Shown here piece by piece: positions 6,969-14,890 of a stretch of DNA of 22,170 nt (positions are counted from its first letter, which is position 1; every line of letters begins with the position of its first letter). Made by a program: the position numbers and the translations under genes. Under the pieces are notes generated by a model. It worked only from the letters and a program-made list of their open reading frames with translations, made no database searches and was not told the DNA's origin. The DNA is taken from assembly GCA_031273405.1 (NCBI GenBank), contig JAISRW010000132.1, positions 1-22,170 of the forward strand, written 5' to 3'. The DNA comes from Treponema sp. (GTDB taxonomy: Bacteria > Spirochaetota > Spirochaetia > Treponematales > Breznakiellaceae).

Positions 6969-8369
6969 ATGAATCACGATATCAAAGTTGTTTCCTGCCG
7001 CTTGTATTTTTCTCCGGTAGAGACCAGAGTTCCTCTTAAATTCGGCCCCGAAACGACCACCCATGTACTCTGCGCCCGTACAGAAATTACCGTTGCCGGT
7101 CAGGGTAATCGGGAAGCGATTGGCTGGGGAGAGACGCCCCTCAGTGTCGCCTGGGTGTGGCCGGCTTCCCTTGCCTACGAATACCGTTTGCAAAGGCTGA
7201 GGGAATTCTGCGTCCGTTTGTCCCGAGCCTGGAGCGGCTGCGGCCGGCAGGGGCATCCTTTGGAGATAGGAAAACAATTTATTGACAACGATCTTAAATG
7301 CCTCTGGGAGGAAGATAACCGGAACCGGGGGGAAGGTGAAGAAATGCCCTGGCTTGCGGCCCTGGTGTGTAATTCTCTTTTTGATATAGCGCTGCACGAT
7401 GCCTACGGCATATACCACGGGATCAGCGTCTGGGACTCTTACACCGGGGAATACATGAACCGGGATCTGTCCTGGTATTATAGCCCCGAATTTGAAAAGA
7501 TATTTAAGGGCAAATACCCCGGTGATTATCTGGTTCCGGGAAATTGTTCCCGTATCAGGGTATGGCATTTAGTCGGCGCAAAAGATGTTGTAGACAACGA
7601 GGAGCTTGGGGGCGGGGAACCGGATGACGGATACCCGGTAAAGTTGGAGGACTGGATAAACCGGGACGGTCTTACCTGTCTCAAGATCAAGCTTACCGGG
7701 ACAGATCCTGAATGGGACTACAGGCGGCTGCTCTCCGTCGGGCGGATTGCCCGGAGAACCGGTGTGGAATGGTTAAGCACTGATTTTAACTGTACGGTTA
7801 CAGACCCGCGCTATGTGTGTGAAATACTGGACCGGCTGCTGCGGGAAGAGCCTGCTGTTTACAAGATGATCCTGTATGTGGAACAGCCTTTCCCCTATGA
7901 TATCAAGGCTCATCCCCTGGATGTCCGTTCCGTCAGTGCGCGGAAACCGCTCTTTATGGACGAAAGCGCCCACGATTGGGAATTTGTAAAAATGGGCAGG
8001 GAATTGGGGTGGAACGGGGTAGCCTTAAAAACCTGCAAAACCATTACCGGCGCGTTATTATCCCTCTGCTGGGCAAAACAGTATCACTTTGTTCTCATGG
8101 TACAGGATCTGACTAACCCCATGTTTGCACAGATACCCCATGTGGGACTCGGCGCCCACGCGGGGACCATCATGGGTGTGGAATCCAACGCCATGCAGTT
8201 CTACCCCCAGGCTTCAGCGGACGAGGAACAGATCCACCCCGGCTTATACCGGCGCCGTAACGGGTATCTCGATCTCAGCAGCCTAGGCGCCGCCGGTTTC
8301 GGTTACCGGGCGGATGAGGTGTACAAAAGATCCGGCTGTCCCGGTACCGGCAAATGGCGGGAAGCGTGA
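6969..8369 (+). CDS. Enolase-superfamily (mandelate racemase/muconate lactonizing-like) enzyme
   Basis: 466 residues, longer than the usual 360-420 for the family. An N-terminal capping domain (about 1-140, with the unusual run RVPLKFGPE and GWGETPLS) precedes a barrel. Barrel residues fit the family: K239-x-K241 (LKIKL) as candidate bases, metal ligands D272 (TDFN), E305 (VEQPFP) and E332 (DES), then K354 (ALKTCK). An extra stretch at about 155-225 (YYSPEFEKIF..., acidic GGGEPDDGY) separates cap and barrel. The family abstracts a proton next to a carboxylate, most often dehydrating sugar acids. The exact substrate cannot be read from sequence. It has its own promoter under the probable ROK operator and ends 4 bases from the convergent isomerase gene with no terminator between. 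Confidence 0.82.
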   Translation: MNHDIKVVSCRLYFSPVETRVPLKFGPETTTHVLCARTEITVAGQGNREAIGWGETPLSVAWVWPASLAYEYRLQRLREFCVRLSRAWSGCGRQGHPLEIGKQFIDNDLKCLWEEDNRNRGEGEEMPWLAALVCNSLFDIALHDAYGIYHGISVWDSYTGEYMNRDLSWYYSPEFEKIFKGKYPGDYLVPGNCSRIRVWHLVGAKDVVDNEELGGGEPDDGYPVKLEDWINRDGLTCLKIKLTGTDPEWDYRRLLSVGRIARRTGVEWLSTDFNCTVTDPRYVCEILDRLLREEPAVYKMILYVEQPFPYDIKAHPLDVRSVSARKPLFMDESAHDWEFVKMGRELGWNGVALKTCKTITGALLSLCWAKQYHFVLMVQDLTNPMFAQIPHVGLGAHAGTIMGVESNAMQFYPQASADEEQIHPGLYRRRNGYLDLSSLGAAGFGYRADEVYKRSGCPGTGKWREA

Positions 8370-8373
8370 TCCT

Positions 8374-9183
8374 TTAACCCAGGGACTTCCAGTAGGCAAG
8401 ATCCTCTTTGATAAGGGCATAGGCGTCTTCCCCTTCCAGCGGTTTATCGGCGCCGCTGTACTCGGCGGTAAGGCATATAGGGCCGGAGTAGTTCCGTTTC
8501 CGCAGTTCCTCCGCGGCATGCTTCCACGAAAGGGCGCCGTGACGGCCGCTTGTCCAGACGGTTTTCCATTCCGCCTCAGCCGCGACGGCATAGTTTATCC
8601 GGTGGCGGTAACCGCTTTTTATGTTCACCATGATAAGATGGGACGCCGCGATATCCAGGGCGAATTCCGTAATCTCCCCGCAAATGGCGCAGTGGGCAAG
8701 ATCCAGCACCGCCCCCACCGATTCTACCGGGAAACGGCTTACAAAACGCATAAGGCCGGCGGCGCTGCATCCCAGAAAATTACCGAAGTGATTCTGCACA
8801 CCCAGGGTAACGCCGCTTTCCTCTAGGACGGGAAGAAGCCCGGAGAACCGGCGGTAGTAAGCTTCTTCCTGCTCAAGGTAGTTTTTCTTCGGGTCCGCGC
8901 TCAGCATGACCCTTAAAATTTTTATGCCCTTCTGTCCCATCGCTTTGATAAGATCCTCGTCAATAGCTCCCGCGACACTCTCAATTGAGACATTTTTTTC
9001 CCCAAGGACGGCAACCGCTTTGGACAGGGTTTCCCGGTAATTTTCGGGATTAATCTGGTAACCGTCCCGCACCGGCAGCTCTATGCCCTGGAAACCAAAC
9101 CCGGCGATCCTGTCCGCCAGAGCCTCAAGAGCATCGTCCTTCCAGGGTTTTGTAAACACCGCAAATTTATTCGTCCATGCCAT
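8374..9183 (-). CDS. Sugar phosphate isomerase/epimerase-type TIM-barrel protein
   Basis: A 269-residue protein of the xylose isomerase-like TIM-barrel (AP endonuclease 2) superfamily. N-terminal AVFTKPW and GFGFQGIELPVR form the first strands. Candidate metal or acid residues lie on later strands: H132 (GVQNHFGN), D161 and H164 (VLDLAHC), and E241 (LTAEYS). In many relatives the residue two before the first His is Glu; here it is Q130, so metal use may differ. AGGAGG lies 6-11 bases before the ATG on the minus strand. Upstream, the palindrome TAATAAAACTTTATTA (9217-9232) is a possible operator or part of a promoter. It is downstream of the solute-binding gene but separated from it by a terminator, so it probably has its own promoter as well. 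The role in isomerising the imported sugar is inferred. Confidence 0.8.
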   Translation of the reverse strand: MAWTNKFAVFTKPWKDDALEALADRIAGFGFQGIELPVRDGYQINPENYRETLSKAVAVLGEKNVSIESVAGAIDEDLIKAMGQKGIKILRVMLSADPKKNYLEQEEAYYRRFSGLLPVLEESGVTLGVQNHFGNFLGCSAAGLMRFVSRFPVESVGAVLDLAHCAICGEITEFALDIAASHLIMVNIKSGYRHRINYAVAAEAEWKTVWTSGRHGALSWKHAAEELRKRNYSGPICLTAEYSGADKPLEGEDAYALIKEDLAYWKSLG

Positions 9184-9273
9184 AATAACCTCCTAGGCTT
9201 TGACTGCGATTATTTATAATAAAACTTTATTACGGTACTATGATGGATACCATGGTGTATTTATCGGTAAAAC

Positions 9274-9310
9274 AAACGGGTGGGGCGGTTTGAAGCCGCT
9301 CCACCCGTTT
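9274..9310 (-). terminator. Intrinsic terminator after the solute-binding protein gene
   Basis: A 15-bp stem (AAACGGGTGG and GCGG arms, one G-U pair) with a 7-base loop. On the minus strand it is followed by TTTGTTTTA. It begins 5 bases past the stop of the solute-binding gene. Confidence 0.78.
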
Positions 9311-9314
9311 CCCC

Positions 9315-10991
9315 TTATCTTCTACCTACTGTATTGTCGTAAGCCTTCTGAACCGTACTGACATACGTCTGAAGTCCGCGGTTGTTAAGCTCGTTGACAT
9401 ACCTGTTCCACTCTGCGTCGTTAAGCGGCACATCGCCCATGACGAACAGGGCCTGCATTTCTTCAATGTAACTGCCAAGTTCAGTCCTGAGCCTGACGAC
9501 CGTACCTTCGTCCTCCATGTTTGGATAATTGAGATTCATCGGTACCGCTTCAGGCGGGGCGCTTTTCATGAGCATCTGGGAAGCTATGTACTTCTTCGCC
9601 TCGTATTCCTTGAAGTCCTTGGCATCGTTCTGGCGCTGCAAATACCTTACATCGTAGAAGTAAAGGATATGGTTGCGCCAGATCTTGTTCTGACTGGGCA
9701 AGCCGTAAACGTCCTTGAGGAGCTTGATCGAAGCGGGTTGGCCCATAATATCGGTACCGGTCGGCTCATCCCAGTCGACGCCCTTTTCGCCGTAACGCAA
9801 GTAGTTCCAGCCTGCATCGCTGAAGCAGTAGTCGGCGATGCGCACGGCCGCGGCCGGCAGTTTGCACTCTTTGGTGACAAGCCAGTCATGTTGGATCAGG
9901 CTGCCGCGGCTTACGGTCGACTTGAAGCCGTTCGGGCCCTCCAACATGTCGATGATGTCATAGCTTCTCATCGGCTCCTCGGAGGAGTTGAGATAGCCCG
10001 AGGGGGACGCATAGGGGATTACGCCGACGATTACCTTGTCTACCGCCAGCGCGGCTTTAAGCTCGGCGTTGGATTGGGTGTACATTTGCGGGTCGAGCAA
10101 GCCGTCCGCCATCAGTTTGCGGACATACTCAAGGGTCTTCCTGTATTCGGCGTTGTTCGCGTTGGATTCGATCTTTCCGTTGGTGACCTTGAGGCGCCAT
10201 TCCCAATCGGTGTACTGGAAGGCGTTGCCGATATAGGAGACGATACGGTTGGCCTGGGACTTGGAATTGCTGATCGGAATTTCATCCGCCAGACCGTTGC
10301 CGTTCGGGTCCCTGGTCTTGAACGCCATGCACATATTGTAGAACTCGTCAAGATTCTTCGGGACCTGGAGCTTGAGCGTTTCAAGCCACGGCATATAGAC
10401 CCAGGTCATCATTGAATATTTGTCGGTAGGCATAGTGGTTATAGAAGGCATGCTATAAATTTTACCATCCGGCATGGTCAGCATGCTGTCGACCATCGCG
10501 GCTTCTTCCGGCGACATACGCGCTTTGTTGCTTTGCAGGCCGACGCAGTATTGGTCGATATACTCATTGATCGGGACCAACTGGCCGTTCTGCGCAAAGT
10601 CATAAATGACGCTGGAAGAGATGTTAAGGACGCCGGCTACGACATCCGGCAAATCGTCGGACGCAAACATCAGATTCACCCTGGTAAGCGCCTCGTTCAC
10701 GTCATCGGGCAGTACGATGGGGTTAATCGTTACGCCGGTGACCTTTTCAAGATGCTGGGTGAAGAAGTTTGTTTTGATGTCTTCGACATTGGGGTGGAGC
10801 CTCATGGCGACAGTCAGGGTGTAAGGTTCGTTAACCACCGGGAACACCCCTTTGGGCGTTACGCCGTGGGGGAGACTGCCTCCCGCCTGAGCGCCTGATG
10901 AAGCAGTCGGCCCTGCCTGTTGCCGCGAGCACGCGAAAAACAGGAACATAAGCGCGATAAATACCGCCGCTAATCTAAAATGTTTTGCCAT
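9315..10991 (-). CDS. Extracellular solute-binding lipoprotein of a sugar ABC importer (LplA/YtcQ type)
   Basis: A 558-residue protein. The signal peptide (MAKHFRLAAVFIALMFLFFA) ends at C21, a loose spirochaetal-type lipobox (LFFAC). A short Ser/Gly/Ala linker leads to the mature cluster-D-like binding protein. Features include PYTLTVAMRLHPNVEDIKTN near the N-terminus, and DPNGNGLADEIPIS at about 240, the Ca-loop-like motif common in large oligosaccharide binders of the LplA/LipO type. GGAGGAAAAC precedes the ATG. It is the third gene of the minus-strand permease operon (permease-permease-binding protein). The order and length fit importers for oligosaccharides or glycuronide fragments; the ligand is not determinable. 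No ATPase gene lies in the window, so a shared MsmK-type ATPase is expected (inference). Confidence 0.9.
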   Translation of the reverse strand: MAKHFRLAAVFIALMFLFFACSRQQAGPTASSGAQAGGSLPHGVTPKGVFPVVNEPYTLTVAMRLHPNVEDIKTNFFTQHLEKVTGVTINPIVLPDDVNEALTRVNLMFASDDLPDVVAGVLNISSSVIYDFAQNGQLVPINEYIDQYCVGLQSNKARMSPEEAAMVDSMLTMPDGKIYSMPSITTMPTDKYSMMTWVYMPWLETLKLQVPKNLDEFYNMCMAFKTRDPNGNGLADEIPISNSKSQANRIVSYIGNAFQYTDWEWRLKVTNGKIESNANNAEYRKTLEYVRKLMADGLLDPQMYTQSNAELKAALAVDKVIVGVIPYASPSGYLNSSEEPMRSYDIIDMLEGPNGFKSTVSRGSLIQHDWLVTKECKLPAAAVRIADYCFSDAGWNYLRYGEKGVDWDEPTGTDIMGQPASIKLLKDVYGLPSQNKIWRNHILYFYDVRYLQRQNDAKDFKEYEAKKYIASQMLMKSAPPEAVPMNLNYPNMEDEGTVVRLRTELGSYIEEMQALFVMGDVPLNDAEWNRYVNELNNRGLQTYVSTVQKAYDNTVGRR

Positions 10992-11051
10992 ACGTTTTCC
11001 TCCGGAAAGTTTTATTTAAAAGGATTTCCATCCCTTATACACCTTATCCCT

Positions 11052-11951
11052 TTATCCTTTTATAGCGCCGACCATGACTCCCTTAACGAATGACTTTTGG
11101 ATGAACGGGTATGCAACCCACAGCGGCAGACAGGACACGATGATCAGCGCGTATTTCAAAAGCTCGATCCGCCCGAAATTTGCCGCGGTCATCGAATCCG
11201 AGATCAAATCCTCCGCGCTTATCTCGTTGGCCACCAGTATGTTGCGTAAAACGATCTGCAGGGGCAGGAGTTTCTGATTGGATATATAGATGAGCGGCCT
11301 GAAGTACGCGTTCCAGTGGTCTATGCCGTAAAAAAGGCACATGACCGCTATTATCGGGCCGGACAGGGGAATTACTATTTTGAGGAAGTACCGGAAATAC
11401 CCGCATCCTTCAATGCTTGCCGCCTCGAACAGATCCTCGGGTATCGTGGACGCAATGAACGTGCGCGTGATGATCATATTCCAAACGTTCAGGGCGATGG
11501 GGAGCCACAGCGCCCACCGGGTGTTAAGGAGCCCTAAATTCCTGACCTGCAGATACAGCGGGATCATGCCGCCCGAGAACCACATGGTAAAGACAAACAT
11601 AAAGTTCAGGATCGATCGTCCCATGAGTTCGCGCCTGGACAGCACGAAGGCGGTGATGAGCGTCATCGACAAATTGATGACCGTGCCGAAAATGGTGTAG
11701 ATTATCGAGTTATAAAAACCCCAGCCGACCTTGGCGTTGCTGAACACCATCTGATATCCCTCAATGCTGAACCCCACAGGAAAGAGCCATACACGTCCCG
11801 CGGCGGCGGCTTCCACCGAGGATATAGAGACGGACGCTACATAGATCAGAGGATAGAGGGTGATAAGAAAAAACACGGTCAACAGGCCATAGACGATGAT
11901 ATAAAACATACGGTCGCCTTGGCCGGCAGCCTTGCTGGTCCTTTTCTTCAT
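11052..11951 (-). CDS. ABC sugar importer permease (LplC/YtcP type)
   Basis: A 299-residue inner-membrane protein with about six helices, starting with the segment at about 16-40 (FYIIVYGLLTVFFLITLYP). The coupling EAA loop is at 176-195 (EAASIEGCGYFRYFLKIVIP), the carbohydrate-uptake CUT1 form with Glu in place of Asp before Gly. AAGGAGC precedes the ATG on the minus strand, and the gap from the first permease is 13 bases, so they are co-transcribed. It pairs with the 315-residue permease at 11965-12912 and the binding protein at 9315-10991 to form one importer. A 60-base gap before the binding-protein gene may allow separate control of its level. Confidence 0.92.
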   Translation of the reverse strand: MKKRTSKAAGQGDRMFYIIVYGLLTVFFLITLYPLIYVASVSISSVEAAAAGRVWLFPVGFSIEGYQMVFSNAKVGWGFYNSIIYTIFGTVINLSMTLITAFVLSRRELMGRSILNFMFVFTMWFSGGMIPLYLQVRNLGLLNTRWALWLPIALNVWNMIITRTFIASTIPEDLFEAASIEGCGYFRYFLKIVIPLSGPIIAVMCLFYGIDHWNAYFRPLIYISNQKLLPLQIVLRNILVANEISAEDLISDSMTAANFGRIELLKYALIIVSCLPLWVAYPFIQKSFVKGVMVGAIKG

Positions 11952-11964
11952 TATGCCCGGCTCC

Positions 11965-12912
11965 TTACCACAACGAGGTTTCTGTCAGCTTTTTTGCGAT
12001 CTTGTTGACCGTGATGACCAGTATCAGGCTGATCACCGAATTGAACAGGCCGATCGCCGTACTCAGGGAATAATTCGGCATGCTGGTGGCGATGCCTATT
12101 TTATAAACATAGGTAGAGATAATCTCGGAACGCTGCAGATTGAGGTCGTTCTGCATGACGAGGACTTTGTCGTGGCCTACATTCATCAGCTTCCCCACAT
12201 TCAGGATCAGCATGATGACAATCGTCGGCATGAGCACCGGGATGTCGATATGGATCAGCCGCTGGAAGCGGGAGGCGCCGTCGATCATGGCGGCTTCATG
12301 ATTTTCCATATCGGAAGCCGACAGCGCCGCGAGATAGATGACCGTGCCCCATCCCGCGTTCTGCCAGATGTCCGACAATACGAAGATATACCGGAAAGCG
12401 CCCGCGACCCCCATCAGATCCCTGGTTGTACCGCCCAGCGCCTGGATTAGCTTGGAAAGTATCCCCAGCCGTGGGTTCAACAGCCTCATGATGATACCGA
12501 CTATTACGACGGTAGATATAAAATGGGGGAGATAAACCACGGTTTGAACAATTTTTTTATACCTCTCGTTTGTGACACAGTGTATCAGCAGGGAGAGCAC
12601 GACGACAAAAGATGTCATGGCGAACAAGGTATAAACCGACAGAGCCAATGTGTTGCTCAGTGTTCTTGTAAAATTCGCGGTGGAGAAAAACGCCTGGAAA
12701 TGCTTTAACCCGGCCCAGGGACTTCCGGTTATACCGCGTGAGATTCTAAAATCGCGGAACGCGATCTGGGCGCCGTACATCGGGTAATAAGAAAACACAA
12801 AGAGATAGATGAGCGCGGGGGTCAACATAATATACAGCGGCAGTATCCGCCTGAACCTTGCGAACGATTTTCTCTTTACCGGCGCGATACTACGGCCTCC
12901 GCGTTCCTTCAT
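11965..12912 (-). CDS. ABC sugar importer permease (LplB/YteP type)
   Basis: A 315-residue inner-membrane permease. A basic N-terminus (1-22) precedes the first helix (RRILPLYIMLTPALIYLFVF), followed by SYYPMYGAQIAFRDF, a hallmark of the LplB/YteP branch. The EAA loop is at 206-225 (EAAMIDGASRFQRLIHIDIP), with the standard D211-G212-A213. AGGGGGAAG lies about 10 bases upstream of the ATG. It is the first gene of the minus-strand operon (permease, permease, binding protein). Its promoter (12974-13002, minus) diverges from that of the dehydrogenase gene within a 156-base region that contains the probable ROK operator. Confidence 0.92.
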   Translation of the reverse strand: MKERGGRSIAPVKRKSFARFRRILPLYIMLTPALIYLFVFSYYPMYGAQIAFRDFRISRGITGSPWAGLKHFQAFFSTANFTRTLSNTLALSVYTLFAMTSFVVVLSLLIHCVTNERYKKIVQTVVYLPHFISTVVIVGIIMRLLNPRLGILSKLIQALGGTTRDLMGVAGAFRYIFVLSDIWQNAGWGTVIYLAALSASDMENHEAAMIDGASRFQRLIHIDIPVLMPTIVIMLILNVGKLMNVGHDKVLVMQNDLNLQRSEIISTYVYKIGIATSMPNYSLSTAIGLFNSVISLILVITVNKIAKKLTETSLW

Positions 12913-12973
12913 TATACAAACTTCCCCCTGGATATTTAGGCTTTAAAAGCTTTCACCGTATATTTGTGATGTT

Positions 12974-13002
12974 ATGATAAGGCCGAATTTCTGAGTTGTC
13001 AA
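12974..13002 (-). promoter_or_regulatory. Promoter of the permease operon
   Basis: On the minus strand: TTGACA (13002-12997), a 17-base spacer and TATCAT (12979-12974). Its -35 lies within GAGTTGTCAACTG (12993-13005), which repeats the inner half-site of the ROK-type palindrome and adjoins it. One repressor could therefore cover both divergent promoters. Confidence 0.65.
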
Positions 13003-13006
13003 CTGT

Positions 13007-13029
13007 TTTTGTAAAATAAATTGACAAAA
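13007..13029. promoter_or_regulatory. 23-bp palindrome, probable ROK operator (site 2)
   Basis: Half-sites TTTTGTAAAAT and AATTGACAAAA; 9 of 11 pairs are symmetric and 20 of 23 bases are identical to site 1 at 6921-6943. As at site 1, the right half contains the -35 box (TTGACA, 13021-13026), here of the dehydrogenase gene. It lies between divergent promoters. Confidence 0.7.
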
Positions 13030-13049
13030 TAAATATTCCAAGGTACACT
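13021..13049 (+). promoter_or_regulatory. Promoter of the 2-hydroxyacid dehydrogenase gene
   Basis: TTGACA (13021-13026), a 17-base spacer and TACACT (13044-13049). Predicted transcription start is near 13056, directly before AGGAGG (13057-13062), giving a leader of only about 13 bases before the ATG at 13069. Confidence 0.7.
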
Positions 13050-13068
13050 GAAACCCAGGAGGCAGAAA

Positions 13069-14076
13069 ATGAAAGCTTGTTTTGTCTGTAAAGAAGGGAG
13101 CGACCGCCTGGACTATGTGTACAAAATGGGGAGGCGGGAAAAGTTTGAAACGGCGCTGGAGGTCCTGCCGGGAATCGTAACGGAAAAAAATCTGGACCAG
13201 CACCGCTCTTTCCTGCGGGAAACGGAAGTTATCATTACCACATGGAACTTTGTGCCATTTTCCGATGAACAGATATCCGAATACTTTCCCAGGCTAAAAC
13301 TGGTACTCTACGGGGCGGGTTCCGTGCAGGGTTTTGCCCGGCCCTTCCTCAACCGGGGTATCCGGGTGGTCAGCGGCTGGGTTGCCATGTCGATCCCGGT
13401 AATGGAAATGGCAAGTAGTCTGGTACTGTTGGCCAATAAAGGGTACTTTCAGAGTCTTTTAAAGTACCGGTCTGAGGGGTTCAATGCCGCGAAGGACATG
13501 GCTTCCGCCCAATTTCCCGGGTCCTTTGAGACAAAGGTTGGTATTTTGGGGCTTGGGGTGATCGGTTCCGCGGTGGCCAAACGGCTCAAACAGTCTAACC
13601 TTGAGGTATTGGCCTATGATCCCTATCTGAGCGATGAAAGGGCCCGTGAACTGGGAGCGGCGAAGGCTTCGCTGGAAGGGATTTTTTCCAAGTGCCAGAC
13701 AGTTACCAACCACATGGCCCACAACAAGGAAACCGAAGGGATGCTGACCTATAACTATTTTAGCCTGATGCAGGATTACGCGACCTTTGTAAACACCGCC
13801 AGGGGCGCTTCCGTGGTAGAAGCGGATCTTATCCGGGCTTTAAAGGAAAAGCCGGCCCGGACCGCGGTTCTGGACGTTACCTGGCCGGAGCCGGTGGAGG
13901 AAGGCCACGAGTTCCTCTCCCTGCCCAACGTGTTTCTTTCCCCCCACATCGCCGGTTACGCGAATCAGGAGGTGCTGCGCCTGGCGGATTACATGTTTGA
14001 CGAGTTGAATCGCTTCATGGCAGGGGAAAAGCTCCTCTACGAAGTGACGCTTCCCATGCTTGCAACCATGGCCTAG
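13069..14076 (+). CDS. D-isomer-specific 2-hydroxyacid dehydrogenase
   Basis: A 335-residue NAD-dependent oxidoreductase. The Rossmann motif GLGVIG (161-166) is followed by D184 at the end of the second strand (AYDPY), which favours NAD over NADP. The catalytic set is R245 (NTARGA), E274 (WPEPV) and H293 (SPHIAG), the usual Arg-Glu-His triad. The first 100 residues form the substrate domain and include YGAGSVQ. AGGAGG gives a strong ribosome site. The family reduces 2-keto acids or oxidises D-2-hydroxy acids; alongside the enolase-superfamily enzyme it probably handles a keto acid from sugar-acid breakdown (inference). The TAG stop (14074-14076) is part of the CTAG terminus of the repeat at 14073-14220, so the last codons may have been set by that insertion. 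Confidence 0.9.
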   Translation: MKACFVCKEGSDRLDYVYKMGRREKFETALEVLPGIVTEKNLDQHRSFLRETEVIITTWNFVPFSDEQISEYFPRLKLVLYGAGSVQGFARPFLNRGIRVVSGWVAMSIPVMEMASSLVLLANKGYFQSLLKYRSEGFNAAKDMASAQFPGSFETKVGILGLGVIGSAVAKRLKQSNLEVLAYDPYLSDERARELGAAKASLEGIFSKCQTVTNHMAHNKETEGMLTYNYFSLMQDYATFVNTARGASVVEADLIRALKEKPARTAVLDVTWPEPVEEGHEFLSLPNVFLSPHIAGYANQEVLRLADYMFDELNRFMAGEKLLYEVTLPMLATMA

Positions 14077-14220
14077 CAGCCTGTTGCACTTGTGGATTTT
14101 TGCGTCATTAATGACACAAAAATCCCGATTTTCGGGGCTGCTTTGGGAGTTTGCAGAGTAAAAAATCGCCTGATTGGCGATTTTTTCAGATTTCATGTGC
14201 GAAGCGCAACAAACTCCTAG
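14073..14220. mobile_element. MITE-like structured repeat with CTAG-ended inverted termini, copy 1
   Basis: The termini ctagcagcctgttgc and gcaacaaactcctag are inverted repeats. Between them lie a 32-base hairpin (14094-14125, GGATTTTTG arms with an inner GTCAT/ATGAC), a CTGC/GCAG arm, a strong AAAAAATCGCC/GGCGATTTTTT hairpin (14160-14186) and a TGTGC/GCGCA arm (about 14195-14207). The same arms appear at 15543-15701 with base changes that keep the pairing. No coding capacity. It directly follows and overlaps the dehydrogenase stop, and its inner hairpin should end that transcript. Confidence 0.8.
14160..14186. terminator. Bidirectional intrinsic terminator inside the repeat
   Basis: An 11-bp stem AAAAAATCGCC/GGCGATTTTTT with loop TGATT. 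The A- and U-runs on both sides let it work on either strand. It follows the dehydrogenase gene by 84 bases. Confidence 0.7.
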
Positions 14221-14464
14221 GGCGGACTAGACCAGCTTTGACGGCCCCTATCCGGCTTTCCGTCCCCCCCGGAGATTTCTGGGCGCGGATCAATTTTTAG
14301 GCCCCTTATGTTTGCCGCATTCAAACCAAAAGAAGGGAGACGCGGTACGGCGGTGCTGAAAAGCGGCGGCGGCGTTATGGGGCCATACATGCCCTCGGAG
14401 CGGTTACGCCTGTCGGTTGGGAATGTCTTGAAGGCACTTTTTTGTTGAGCAGGGACAGTCGTAT
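14221..14464. other. Stretch with no recognisable gene
   Basis: No assignable product. One short open frame (14308-14448, 46 residues, MFAAFKPKEG...) has no clear ribosome site and no recognisable motif. The stretch lies between the first CTAG repeat and the decayed GH13 region and is probably gene debris. Confidence 0.4.
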
Positions 14465-14719
14465 ATGATATTCTGCCGGGAATGGCGGCAGGTGGGTGAC
14501 AGGCAGATCTGCGCGGCGCCTCTGGCGGACGACTTGAGCCGGGCCGCCGCCGGATTAAGCGGAGAACCCGCGTCGATTGTGCTTTTCCGCGCCGGCGACG
14601 GCTGTCTTTATCTTGCGATACACTTGCCGAACAAGACGCCCCATGAGCGCCTGGTTTTTATGGAAGTAACGGAGAGCGGCGGCACGATTGCCATACATAA
14701 CGGGCGTGTCATCTCATGA
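14465..14719 (+). CDS. Hypothetical small protein, possibly a gene remnant
   Basis: An 84-residue frame with AGGGA 9 bases upstream of the ATG. No signal peptide, membrane segment or known motif is visible. The C-terminal part (FMEVTESGGTIAIHNGRVIS) looks like a short beta-rich region. It sits in a region of decayed genes, just before a TTTCCCAAAACT hairpin (14743-14781), so it may be the tail of a lost gene and not a functional unit. Confidence 0.35.
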   Translation: MIFCREWRQVGDRQICAAPLADDLSRAAAGLSGEPASIVLFRAGDGCLYLAIHLPNKTPHERLVFMEVTESGGTIAIHNGRVIS

Positions 14720-14742
14720 GGCTGACAGAAAGAAACAACGTT

Positions 14743-14781
14743 GAGGCTTTCCCAAAACTCGGTTAGTTTTGGGAAAGCCTC
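14743..14781. repeat. TTTCCCAAAACT palindrome (hairpin A type)
   Basis: A perfect 17-bp stem, GAGGCTTTCCCAAAACT and its complement, around the loop CGGTT. Its core and loop are identical to hairpin A at 1-37, but here it stands alone without the other arms. Confidence 0.85.
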
Positions 14782-14890
14782 AATTTAATTTGAAAAAACC
14801 CGGCCGGTGTTTTAAAGTTCAATCCGGAGGAAAAACAAACGCAATGACCGATCGGTCCCCGTGCCGGCCCCTTCCCCGGTTTGAGCATAA

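Noticed and set aside
9188..9200. CCTCCTAGG upstream of the isomerase gene as another CTAG repeat end
   Set aside because: It is the reverse of the AGGAGG ribosome site and no second terminus or arms are nearby.
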